From: Beaufortia kweichowensis
Lineage: Eukaryota; Chordata; Actinopteri; Cypriniformes; Gastromyzontidae
Length of the DNA: 64,000 bases
Assembly (NCBI GenBank): GCA_019155185.1
Contig: CM032794.1
Location: 10,951,988-11,015,987, forward strand
Direction of reading: 5' to 3'
This document shows, piece by piece, positions 51,561-64,000 of the stretch. Both the position numbers and the translations under genes were made by a program. Every line of letters begins with the position of its first letter. The first letter of the stretch is position 1. The notes under the pieces are model-generated. The model worked only from the letters and a program-made list of their open reading frames with translations, was not told where the DNA came from and made no database searches.

Positions 51561-53290
51561 AAGTCAGGATGAATTTGTGATACCTCTAGAAATATTTGCA
51601 CTTAACTCTTGTGTTTCCCTGTTTTCTTACAATCAGTGTTCATCTGCTGTTTTACACTTTCATGTATGACAGAAGATGGAAAACAAGAGATGTCCTCTGC
51701 TGCGTTTAAAGCAGCAGCTTTAGAAGAATTTTGTCTATTCCACCTTATACGTGTTTCAGTTTTGCAAAAGACCTGTTTGTGTTGCCTGTTTATCTTTACG
51801 GAGAACATGCAGAATAACGTGTGTATTTTTGGTGTGAATGGTGGAGAGACAGCATGTAAAAGCATCACTTACATTAGGCCCTGGGTTTGCAGGAATCTAA
51901 AGCAGAGATTACTAAACTGGAGATAAAGTAAGAGAAATTTCAGTCACTTTTTATGGGTGTTTAAACAGATGTGATGCTTTCATCACTGTGGTTTTATTTT
52001 TTTTCTCACAAACTTGAAAACAAGAAAAAAGACAGAATGGAATAATATAATAATGTGTTTTTCATTTCATACACGGCTTATAATATGACAAAAAGCAGCC
52101 TTACAGAATCGCCAGCTGTCATCCACATGGCAGGGTCAGTCTTCTTCACACTCATTGTTACCACAGGAACGCCTGAAGTGTCTTGCTTTGCCCCTAAACA
52201 GAAAATGGTTTCTGAAAAAGGAGCCTTCACTTCCCTAATTGATTCTAACAGTTACAGTAAACAGACTCAGAGAGCCTCACTTTGGAAAACAGATGTATAT
52301 GTGCACGTGATTGTGAGAGAGACACTAACCCAGTTCTGTCATTAACTGTAGATTATAAAAGCCTGTTTGAAAGTTAAGCAGACACCTGACAACATTTGTG
52401 CTACATCCTTCCCTTTCATTTCTTATGTAGCAATCTGCTGTTTCAGAACCAGTTCTGAGAAGCTCTGTGTTCACAGAGTGTGTCTATGACATTGAACTTC
52501 AAAGTGTGTCCCAGTCTCTGTTGTTGAGCTTTTTCAATTTAGAGGCATTTTGGCTCCAGCAGTTTTAGGCTTTGACCAGCTGTCCACAAACATTTTTTCC
52601 TGGAGCTGTTAGCACTAGATAAACTAAAGGACTCTCAACTAGAGTTACCACTAAATGTGATGGAAATATCACTTTTGTTGAGTGTACCTCCTGTTGACAT
52701 GTAACTTTTGGAAGGATCTTCATAATATAATGCCTCAGTGTAGAAATGCCAGCCAGCAGTGTCATCAGACAGTGTTACAGTACTGCTGTTTTTTATTTTC
52801 TGTTCACAGCCTAAAGCATAATTTTCTGCATTAAATGGAGAGACTCTCTAAGCTTCTTTTGGCAAACCACTTTATCCTGTAAATGATTGTCTGGCATTGT
52901 CCCAGCACCAAGTAACAGAGTACAACCCTGTGCTTTGGTAAATAATGTAACCTCTGCTTTAGAGTTCTGCTCACTGGTCTCTCCTACAGTAACAAACAAC
53001 AACAATATTAATGTGTATTTGTATTTGGTGCGAAGAACAAATTAAAGCAGCTCTTATCATGTGCACTCTTCTTACGGTTTATGTACTCAACATTAAAAGT
53101 GACTTTACTTTTGTTTCTGTATTATGTTTGTGCTATTCTGTTTGTTTGTTGTTTAGAAAACCGTGTTATTAAAAAGATTTTTCTTTTTAAAAGAGATAAT
53201 GGAGGCAAAATGTTTGACTGTAGCTGCTCCCTGGGAAAACACGATCCTGTATGTGATTTGAAAGGAATAAAATGATAACAAACATATTGT
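51561..53290 (+). other. ambra1: ambra1 3' UTR
   Basis: About 1.7 kb follows the stop with no supported gene. AATAAA occurs at 53266-53271, with a second at 53569-53574, either of which could be used. The right border is inferred from the first signal. Short open frames inside it match no family. Confidence 0.5.
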
Positions 53291-55128
53291 GTAAATGTTT
53301 GCTTGTGTGCCAAAGAGAGATAATGATGAAGATGCTCAGGGATGTGCAGCTGGAAGCGTTTCCGTTCTGAATGTATTTATATTGTGGGCTTTTTTCTTTG
53401 TAGATGGCCAGTGTCAGACGTCTCGCGTTCCTCTACTTTTGACAGCTGCAGTCTTTTTTGATATATTAGATGCATCCCAGAGGAAAATGTTATTGCTTAT
53501 ATTTATAGATTTGATGGAGTTGTGCTTCATCTAAATATCAACTTAGTCTCAGATGGGATTAGACAACTAATAAAATACATTAAGAGTATGGAGCTGTAAA
53601 ATAATTGTAGGCTGAGCAGTTACAAAATTGTTGGATATGTATAAATTTGATGAAATAATTATTTTCATATTAAGTCCATTGTATAAAATATTTTAGTGTT
53701 TGGGATGCTTCTGTAGCCATGTCACAAGTTATATTATACTCTGAACTGTAAGAAGAGTCAGTGGTGTTCACTGTGCTTTAATAGAAAGGGTTTACACTTT
53801 GAAAGAAAAGGAACTGTGACTAAGATTCTCAAACCTGAGATCTTCCTCATGAATGGGCCTTTAAGATTCTATGGCATTCAGCAATATATTTAAGTCTGAG
53901 GTATTTTAATGAACCGTAATGAGATGTGTGTAAGCTATAGCAAAATCAGAGAAGAAATATCAGGACTGGGTCTGTGAGTCCTGACACAGGTTATTTTGAG
54001 GTTTCAAGCCTCCCTGAAGATTCCACTGAATCAGTCTGTGTTTGAGTTCCTGATCTTCCAGCCCTGTAATTACGGTCTCCGGTGCTCAGATTCACCCAGC
54101 ACTCTGAGACAGGTGAGATCTGTAACAACTATCAATTCGTGGTATAAATCACACCCGTGGAACTTTTTAAAATCGCACACATTCATCATCATCCAGGCAT
54201 GTTTTAAAACGCGACTGCCGAAAATATGCTGCTATAAAGGCAAAATGCAGTAAACCAATACAAGAACCACCTTTAGTGCTTTAGGCTCCATTCAACTTAA
54301 ACTGAGTGGTGGCTAATTGCTGTTATGGATCCAAGACAGCAGAGGGCTCATTATAAGAGACAATACGACTCCAGAGAGGCTTGCTGCCACACATACATGC
54401 ACATTGCCTGGCTAATCACTGTCAGCCTGACAAATATCAACATTATTTTAATTGAAGGCCTGAGAAATCCATTTCTGTGATGGAATGATGCAGTTCCTGC
54501 TTCCCAAGGCTATGAGATTGTTTGTATTGTGGAAACGATTATATGCTTTTCCCTAAAGACTCTGAGAGATCCCTGCTGTCTGGCACTAAATTTGTTAGCC
54601 ATTAGCCTAATGTGTGTTATTTTAAACATTGCTGACTGTGCGTTCTCTGTCTCCAGTCTGATTTTGTGGTATTGGTGCTATGAATGGAGAGAGGTGGAAG
54701 GCAGGACATGATTAATTTAAATGTTTGATTACCAAGATGAGGTGAGTAATATTCAGCTGGTCATGTGATCTCAAAATGTCAGCCCATGTGGCATTTTGTT
54801 TTTTGTCAAATATGATAGCTTTTTGTATATCACCGATATGATTTGTGTCTTCATCTCATGTGAGTTTAAACCTCTTTCCAACTTTTTTAAAGAAAGAAAA
54901 TACTAAGTGCACCTTCAACCTGTGAGTGTGACAAAAGCATGCACAGCATTTCAGACCATTTCAGGTATTTTCTGTGGAATCAAAGCACTAATCTACATAC
55001 TGACATGATTATAGTGTTGCATTATCACCTACACTAACACGGCTCACTCTCCAGAGAACTGCTGTTGCATAAAGTGCTCCACACAGAAGCTCAGAAACAA
55101 AAAGCTGCATCGCCACATAAGTGGGCAT

Positions 55129-55178
55129 TGTGTGTGTGTGTGTGTGTGTGTGCGTGCGTGTGTGTGTGTGTGTGTGTG
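55129..55178. repeat. (TG)n microsatellite
   Basis: A 50-bp TG run interrupted by two TGCG units near its centre. Confidence 0.95.
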
Positions 55179-57329
55179 CCATTTTTCTCAAAGCACACAT
55201 GCACACATGCACAGACACGCTTTGTGAGAGAATAGATTTAATGACAGGTGTTTTCTGAGAAAGGCTATTATGCAAAGCCACTCTTAATTGTATAATGTGG
55301 CGGATAAACAGAGTGGGCTGAGGTTAATGGAGATGACTACAGTAAAACATGCTGCTAATGATCCAGCCCATTTACTACTGCAAAAAATCATCAGCACAGC
55401 ATGTAACCATTATGTATCTGTTTATGTAACAATTACATATCTGTTACATGTTTCTGTAACAGAAATTGCATGTTGTACAGGTATTTGTTTGTTTCTCTCT
55501 GAAATGCAGCTTATTTACACTGCTAATAAAGCCACTTGCACTGTACATGAAGTGTCAAAGATCACCTTCATATGTCATGACCTATTGATAAATACCGACA
55601 TTGATTAATGAATGAATGACCAGTGAGACACATGCTATAATCCCTAAACTGAGTGTAATTTTGTTGTTTTTCTTGCAATGTAATAAGCAGGATAAAATGG
55701 AGGTAGTCTGTCATTATGGCAAACCCCTTCAGGGTGATGCACTTGCTCTCCTCAGGTCAACACAGACCCTGTCGGATTTATTTAGACAATAAAGTACAAG
55801 AGGCCTAGGTATATTGCAAACATTCTGCTATGTGCCTAACAAATGCTTCAGTTGGTGGTGAGTGTGAAAATGGTACAGTTGTGAGTGTCTTATTGCTTTA
55901 ATAAAAGTTACCATATGATAATATTAGATCCACAAATTCTATTTAATTGTTTTGTAAAATTAGGTCACGTGAAGATACAGAGCAACTTGTAGAGAGGTTA
56001 TATTTGTGGTTAAACATAAATAAAACATGGCTTTTGTGCAGAACAGAATGTTTACAATAATTACTAGCTGACTGTACTGTAAGATTTTTTTACTGTACAT
56101 TTTATCCACTGATATAAATGGTTATACATGATATTGACCACTGTATGATTCAAATGATAAAATTTTACAACCAAGGAAAAAAGTCCAAGAAAGCTAACAA
56201 ATAAAGATACTTTCACAGCCACTAAGGTTATATGTAATATAGAGCAAACAATATTTTTGCATATCCATGGATATGTATACTTTTTTTCCATTATTACATA
56301 TGCTTAGCCTATGTTTTATTAATATTTGCCCAGTAAATTACTTTTTTTATATTGTTTTGTATTGCATAAGTAAAGAGAATCAACGGTCAAATGTTTTTTC
56401 CACATAGTAGATCTTAACTGGGTTTTACTGTCTGACTTTTCTGTGTCTGCAATTTAATTTTATTTGTCACATCAAGATAACGGCCAAATAAATCAATCGA
56501 TTTGTGAATAATATTCAGAGGAGCTCACCAAGCACACAGTGCGAGTAAAGTACTGATGTAAGCTAAGATGTTTCCACAGACTTTGAAGTGTATTTAATAA
56601 GGCAAGGCTGTTGTGACAGAAAACAGCACACTGGGAGTTGGTAACAATCTTCAAACAAAAAACAAAAACAAAAAAAGTGGCTCTCTTTACAGTAGCAACC
56701 AAAGCCTGTCCAAACTTTCTGTCAATAAAATAAACTAAGAGAAACTAAGCTGCATGATCTTGTAGAGTTTTTAATTGCTGAACACACATCTTTTCAATAA
56801 AATCTTCTGACAGGAATAAAGAATTTGTTTGTGTTTTGGTTTTACATTATATACTGTAACAACCAGGGCAAAGGCCAAAGTTAAATAGATAATATGATAA
56901 AATCACGTTTTTCCTGATCTTGATGGAGATGTAAGTAACCCTTTTTGTTTGTACAGGGTTCTAGCTAAAACCATTAATCATGCAAAGGGCCATTGAGCAC
57001 CTTTTTTGGAGTGCATTTTTGTATAAAAGTATCTCCAGAGCTCCTGCCTGTTTGTTCTGGAATGTTATTTGCACACATAAAGAAAATGAAGAGAGATGAG
57101 CTTACATTTTCAGCCTGATGACTTCTAAAAATACATTTGGAAACAAATGGATTGGATGTTGTTTTTTCAGCCAGGAAGTTAAACACTATAAAAGTCTCAG
57201 ATGAAAGAGTGTTTTAAATGCTTCTGTCTCTTAGCGTGTATTTCTGTCCATTAAAAAAGGATGTTCATTGTTGCATTACATTAGCTTAATTTTCCAACAA
57301 CAGCTTTGTTTTTAATCAGATTAATTATT

Positions 57330-57433
<104 letters not shown>

Positions 57434-58705
57434 TTATCTTTCACATTTAACCAGATGCTGTACCTCTTTGTCTTTTGGAGGTGAATAATGATTTTCATAC
57501 AAACACACATCTCTCGAAAACACATAGAGCACACTACACTTAGAGCCACTGAGAGTGTTACATAATAACCTAAATGGGTGGAAATCTAAAAAGTGGAGAG
57601 AGAGACCTACAGCAGAGAGAAGGAGAGGTTTGATAGAGAGTCTAAGGTTGAAGCTCTGTATCTATAGCTCTGTGTCCATATTTAGATGAAAATTGAATGC
57701 ATATGTATATATGAATATGTATATGCATGCATGAATAGATGTTCTATCAGTATTCCAAAAGCAGGACAGTTCATTTTTAATGTAACCAAGCTCCAGTGTG
57801 GTCCATGGTGGAACTAATTGGAAGATAAAGTTTGAAAAGGTTTCCTGCCATTGCCACCTTCAGACTAAACATGACATAATTTACAAATGAAAGTAAAAGG
57901 AGGAGGATAAGGTCATCTTACTTTTATTTTTTTATTTTTTTAAATAATATTTTATATTATTATTTGTTTTATTACTTATTATTTGTTTACACAGTACAAC
58001 AGTAAAAAATGCTTTTTACAAAAGCCCCTTAAGCAAAAGCATTTTCTGACTAAGTAATTTACGTCTTGTGATTCTCGCGATAGCAGAGTAAGTAACCTTG
58101 ATATCAAAATACCGCGAGAGCGGGTCTAAATCATACCGAGCAGTCTGCGTTTGCACACCGGAAAGTTTGACTACAGTTGTCACGGAGTTGTTTAATAAAA
58201 TAGGGAGGCGAAAATTCGTAACCCACAGAGGTTTTGAATGGTTTGTTTATTACCGAGCATGGAACACAATATTACAAACCTGATAGAAGTTCCTGTAGCT
58301 GGACGTCTGAAAAGGCAGGATTTGGATAAAGGTTTTGGATGACACCGTGTATATTCATGATTCATCTCTGTGAGTTACCGACACACATGACACAACAACA
58401 AAGTGCTCTTGTTTGTTTTCCAGTGCAGTTTCCTTCATTTGCACAGCCAAAACACGACTTTTAGAAAAGTACGGGTGACAGGTGGTAATGAAAGACATTT
58501 GTCACAACCGCTGACTACCTCTTTATGTACAGTAAACGTATTCCTGTTTAGTACTGTGCAAAAGAGCTGTCAATGGAAGTGTGTTGTGTAAACGTGTATT
58601 AATTCTTTTTATCTCTCCCTTTTCCTATGTCCTGTATGAGTGGCATAGCGCTGCACGTAGTGCTATCACGTAAACTTTTATTAATTTTTAATTCCAATTT
58701 AGTCC

Positions 58706-58708
<3 letters not shown>

Positions 58709-58738
<30 letters not shown>
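58709..58738. repeat. (GA)15 microsatellite
   Basis: An unbroken 30-bp GA run. Confidence 0.95.
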
Positions 58739-58740
<2 letters not shown>

Positions 58741-59648
58741 TGCATGAAATCAAATCTATTATCCAAACCAATATTCCCCTCGGTCCTAATACACCACTCT
58801 CTGAATCAAAGTGCCCATCAGCCAGTAATGGTGTGTTTTAGTCAGCAGTGACACTTCCAGCCAAAGATTGAGGGGCTGGCTTTTAGATAATGCACATAAA
58901 GTTGATTTACATAGATACTTTATTGAAGTTTTGTAACCTTGATAAACATCAGCAGAAAGGAAACCAAGAAAAGTCATTTGCTAGGTCAGCATTCAGTTAG
59001 CTGTTGCCTTTCAGTTTTATTCAACATCATCTATTGTTTTAATGAGTCTAACTCAGGCCTTTAGTTTCTGTTATTCAATAGTCTTAAATCTTAATCTTTG
59101 TTTTTCTAGTGCCATATAACACAGTGGAGGTTTGCTTCATAAAAGACACCATATATACACTAGACAACAAAATAAGTCAACAAAATCATCATTCAGTCAA
59201 GATTTAGCAACGGCAGTTCCACAAATCCAAAGTCAACATAGGAAGACATATTAATGTAGGCTTAACTCCAGCTGGTTCATATCTCAGTTGATCTCAGTTT
59301 GAAAACAGCATGTCAGTATGTCTGTGATATAAGTCTAATGAACTTATTTGCTCACGGATGTCTTTTCCTAATTCTTCTTCTCACATAACAAAAAACAGCA
59401 GTGAATGAATTACAACTGATACGTAAACGTAATAGTTTTATTATATCCTTCTCTCTTTTGTCATACTCACTCTAGTGATTCACTACATTTCCAAATAGTC
59501 TGTAGCAGGATTAAATAAGTGAAATAACTGTCATCTCTTGTTTTTGTTTTTTTGTACAAAATTACATCTGCACAGACAGGCTTTAGTAGTATTAAAGTTT
59601 TTCATTATATTTTCAATTCTGGGTGAATTTCCTCTAAATTCACTGCTG

Positions 59649-59653
<5 letters not shown>

Positions 59654-59721
<68 letters not shown>
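59654..59721. repeat. (CT)34 microsatellite
   Basis: A 68-bp CT run, the second long CT tract in 2.3 kb. Confidence 0.96.
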
Positions 59722-59723
<2 letters not shown>

Positions 59724-60299
59724 CTCAGCCATCATTCTGTAGTCAGATCATCAAGCTCAGTGTTCATACTGAATTAATGAGTAATATTTCAGCTTCCTGT
59801 TACTGCACATACACTGTACACATTTAGTTGAGACATCTACTCATGTCTCACACAGGAGTGCCAATCTGTCTCACCTCATTAGCAACTCCCTCAGATCTCA
59901 TTCACTTCCCTGTGGTCTGTGTGCATGTGAAACATTACTGTCTGATATTGTAGACATCATATTATAAAAGAATTGTAAGCTGATGCAAAGTCTTCTCTTT
60001 GGCCTTGACTCCATTTAATTGCATATAATTACATTTAAGTCAAATTAAAGCTAATGTAACAAGCTAAGGCATTATTGAAATTGTATGGCTTAAAAGTCTG
60101 TTTTAGTTTTTGGGAATAAACATTTTAATCTTTTTGTTAGAATCTCTTTGTATACATTTATTGTAGTGTTTTATCTCTTGTCTTCAAAATATTTACCACA
60201 TTGTTTACCCTATTTATTGATTTGGGTAGTTTTTAAGTAGTTTAAAATTATTCAGGACTGAGTTGATGGTTTTTTGACCATTTTTTATAGCCTATGACA

Positions 60300-60546
60300 T
60301 CATTCGCATATACACATATCAGTCATGCGAGTTTAAAATGGCAGAAGGAGGCGAAACACAGAAGCGAATATTAAAAAATGCACCTACAAATTTTACCATG
60401 ATTTTTACCAATGAGAAATTAGTTGATCTCATGTGAATTTTACCAATGCATCGTGATGCATCGTGAAATCGAATTGAATCGAATCGTTGACATGGTAATC
60501 GTAATCGAATTGAATCGTGAAACCAGTGCCAATTCACACCCCTAAC
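60300..60546. mobile_element. hAT-like DNA transposon fragment
   Basis: The right end GTGCCAATTCACACCCCTA has the form of a hAT-type terminus. It is preceded by subterminal GAATTGAATCG and TGCATCGTGA repeats. To the left, an ATG at 60339 opens MAEGGETQKRILKNAPTNF, which resembles the first residues of hAT transposases, and is then broken by a stop at 60418. This looks like an internally deleted copy. The left end is not identified, and the family and orientation are tentative. Confidence 0.5.
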
Positions 60547-62571
60547 AATGACACAGGACAGTCAATATAAAGTTTCCATCCTCTTGCATGAATCTCCTTC
60601 CATTCCCAAGCTCTTCCTTGCTCTCTCATTTCACCTCCCCACCCCATCTCAAAGGCACTGGAGCATGGAGTCTTTGTTCTTGCACCTGAGTGAGTGAATA
60701 TGTGTGTTTGTGTCCAGAATTTTACAAGGATTGACTTAATCAGGCCAACAATGTTTTTAAACAGAAGTCCCAAATCTCAGCACATGCCCCTGGAGCACAT
60801 ATTCTCCATTTTAAAAAGCACATGCATCAACACACATGTGCAATCAAGCATGAGCTATGAACTGCACAAACATCCCTTACAGTGTCACATAACTCATCAG
60901 ATACCAAGAACTTCCTTTGTCCCCTGCAAACCAGACTACTTGCATACTGTCTTGGGACTGTCTGAGAATGTTAAAATATAGGCCTGAAGGAGAGACAGAA
61001 TTTCAGTGGGTCAGTCTTGTCACTGGGAATGTTGCAAACTGCGCATTTTGCCTGTAAGTCTGTCAGTTATTTTAATGTCATTTTTCTGTTCTGTTGCCTA
61101 CTGATAAAGAAATTGGTTGTTTCATTTGTTATTTCAGCGTTTCCTAAATAATCAATGACATTAAGGGTGAGGGGGGGTTGTTAATGTTGCTCATTCTTCC
61201 ACCTTGTAGGGTAACCACTTGAAAAGAGTGATATAAGTGATTTATAGTCAGATTGTTTCCATATAATAAACACTTCAGCGAGAGTAAATTGGCAAAATAC
61301 AGCTTTAGACATGTTTTTCTTTTTTCCTGACCTGATAAAGTCAAACCGTACTGTGCTCAGCCTCACCCAGATAAAAAGCTTTAAATGTAGGTTGGAAGTG
61401 CTGGACAAAAGTCTAATTGATCTGACCTGTGCCCCTGTGTGTCAGGGTTGTTTAATAGCCATGGAGAGAATAATCTGCTGAGGTTTTGAGGCTGTAGAGA
61501 AGCAGCTTCTGTGCAATGTGGTTTGCATGGTAGGTGTAGGGAGAAAGCATCAGTGCTGATACAATCGATTAGAGCCCTGCCATGGCTGTGCTGAGGGAGC
61601 TGGGTTAATGTGGACACTAACAATCTCCTCACAACGTAGAGGAGTGGAGAAATCTGAGGTTTACTAGTACACTTACTCTTTATTTCAGGACCTTAAATAT
61701 TGGAAGGCCTCTATTGAATATTGATTTCTGACTGTGTTACAGTTACTGGTGGATTGAGAGATGTGACTGCATACCAGAAACCCAGAACGTTATAATCCTA
61801 ATCTAAAATATGGTACTAGAGTCGTGGAAAGCTGTAGAACACAAAAAATCACATGGTACTTCAGCCCAGAAATGATCACAAGCTTGTTTGATGTGACATC
61901 AACATGAGAACCAATTGAACTAATGAACCCCTAATGCCTTTGTGTGAAACTGACCACAGGCACAGATGCATACAAATCTCTGTAGTGCAGATGCTTTTAA
62001 AATCCCCAAACCCAACTTAAAAGGAATTCTTTAGCTATATTATTTAAGTAATTGCTAGATATTATATTTAATATTTCATGAAAATATATATCTTTAGGGA
62101 TCAATGATGTCCACAGAGAAATATCATGCTCTATAAGCACACAATATATATAGTAATATAAATCTTAAACATTGCCTGTTTTTCTGCTCCTGAGGAATAT
62201 AACCTCATAAAACAAACCATGTGTGTGTACTTATCAATGAGATCAATTCCAGATGTACAGTGTTAGCACATCTTGTAATTTCTCAAAACCCAGTAACATT
62301 TCTAGCAAGACAACGTCTTAATTATTCTATTTATTTTTTATATATAATATTATTAAATTTATTATGTTTTAAATAATAAAATGTATTTTCAGAATATTAT
62401 GTGGCTAGGTGTACATTATTGTGCAGAGCTTTAGGCTTGATTGTGTACATGAAAAATAAGCATCATTTTTAATTGAGAATTTAAACTGCTTCCATCCTCA
62501 GGTTTACACTGCAAACACGATTTTTCAAAAATCAATTTTGTCTTGTTTAAAGTTAAAATATAGGTATAAAT

Positions 62572-62606
62572 AGTGTTAGATAAGATATATCTTATTGTCT
62601 AACACT
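62572..62606. repeat. 35-bp near-perfect palindrome
   Basis: AGTGTTAGATAAGATA is followed directly by TATCTTATTGTCTAACACT. The arms match except for three extra bases. It lies in an AT-rich tract that may itself be a decayed fold-back element. Confidence 0.7.
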
Positions 62607-64000
62607 GTCTTGCTTCTTGTTGTAAGGATATTTTTCCTGAAAAAAAAAGAAAAATAAAATACTAAAATATGAAAATGAAATCAAAATCTATTTTAAAATA
62701 AAAAAAAAAACAGTCTTCAGCAAGGGTAACTTGTGGACTGGAGAAAATTTAGAATTCAGAGCTCACACAATTAAAATATACAATTCCTTGTGGCCACTCT
62801 TGATAGACTTTTTTAAATGGCTCTGTTCATTTAGAGCTAGTAATATTCTTAGGAGGCGAGTGTGTTTATTACATATTGATTTAGTCAGCTGAGGCTTTGC
62901 ATTCTGCCACTAATAGCTCTTAAGCAGGTCTGACCTGAAGAGAATTTAAGACCAGATCATTTGGTGATCCACATCTGGGTAACTGTTGCAAAAATGTCTT
63001 CTACATAATGGGAAACTCAATTATAAGATTTCTGACTGTCCTACAAAGTTGTTCCCTGTTAAACATATAGAATGAATACTCTTTTCACAGTATATTCATG
63101 CATTGTGTTTGGCTATTCTTCATCTGTGATGTCCACTTTATGAATAGAATTTGTCTGTGATGGCTACATGTCTGATCAGGGCTGGATGCCTTTATGAGGT
63201 ATATGACTGGAACATAGACAGTGTATGTGACCTTTCCTGCTGGACAGGATCTCCTGAATGTCATTGATTTTAGTGGCATAATAATCACACAGCTTTGAGA
63301 AACTGTCAGAGATGGTAGGAGAGAGGGAGAGAAAAAGAACGAATGAAGACGTGTGAGAAGAGAGGAACGTGAAGAGAATGACATTTAACTGTGAGTGGAG
63401 AAAAGGACCCATTGGCATTTATTCTGATGGACTGGTCTTACCTGGCTTAAGTGGCTCATATTGGCCTGTAGATTACATCACAGTGCCAGCCAGTATAAAC
63501 AGAAACCTAACTTGCCACCTCCAGACTGCGTGATAATTCAGTGGACTTTTTGGAGTTCAACGACAGGATAGCACTTTGGCCAAACTGTTTGTAAATGGAT
63601 GTTTGTCAGCCGGTTGAATCTTTACATTCAGACTTAAAACTCATATTGGGTAGAAAGAGTATAGTTTGTAAAGTTTATACTCCATAAAGCATGCATGTTT
63701 TGAATGAACAGGATCTAAATGTGCCAGCAAGACATTGGGTTGTTGGTGTAGTTCAGGACGATTCTTGTTTATATTCCTGCCCACTGTTACTGTACCGTGG
63801 ATCAAAGCAACCTGAAAGAAACGCGCCCTATCTCCCATGCATCTGACTCCAGCATAATGATTTGGCAAAAGAGCAGTGCCTCCGCTCTGAGTAAATATCT
63901 AACACCAAAACATAAAGTCCAGCTTCTTATAGCAGTTCTGGGACCTGAGCTATGCTCATTTTGCCTTTCTTGCCTTTGGCGGTTTCTCCTACACAAACTG

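Noticed and set aside
55964..55973. Third CLEAR-like E-box downstream of ambra1
   Set aside because: It is a single GTCACGTGAA in AT-rich DNA far from any start; such matches are expected by chance over 64 kb.
63915..64000. Possible minus-strand exon with a Lys/Gly-rich run (AKGKKGKM)
   Set aside because: It resembles the basic ends of several unrelated proteins, has no splice sites that I can support and runs off the window edge.

Overview
The window is vertebrate nuclear DNA. Its genes have many short exons with GT/AG introns, long AT-rich introns and poly(A) signals. The proteins read as teleost orthologues of human genes. Fish-type short repeats (tRNA-derived SINE pieces, fold-back elements that begin 'ttaaagggatagtt', long CT, TG and GA runs) suggest a cyprinid or related otophysan fish. 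I cannot name the species from sequence alone.

Layout. (1) 1-2.75 kb, + strand: the last six coding exons of a sorting nexin, best read as snx1 (BAR domain to stop). (2) 2.76-8.5 kb, - strand: a complete 11-exon lysosomal acid phosphatase, acp2, tail-to-tail with snx1; their poly(A) signals are only 37 bp apart. (3) 8.5-10.1 kb: a short divergent intergenic region with CCAAT and CRE-like motifs. (4) 10.1-53.3 kb, + strand: a complete ambra1 with 18 coding exons and a predicted 1224-residue protein. Its two WD40 blocks are separated by a long low-complexity middle. Introns 10 and 11 are about 7 kb each. (5) 53.3-64 kb: no gene I can support. It holds microsatellites, a hAT-like fragment, a CpG-richer spot near 58.1 kb that could be a promoter, and stretches resembling conserved non-coding DNA.

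The three genes share a theme: SNX1 works in endosome-to-Golgi retrieval, ACP2 is a lysosomal membrane-anchored phosphatase, and AMBRA1 is a CRL4-DDB1 substrate receptor and autophagy regulator. Whether this adjacency is functional or accidental cannot be told from one window.

The protein-level point most worth checking is that this Ambra1 keeps both dynein light-chain TQT motifs. It shows no counterpart of the WDQL LC3-interacting motif known in human AMBRA1, and it lacks a stretch of the middle region. No clearly novel biological system was found. The remaining findings are gene-architecture, splice-site and regulatory candidates.
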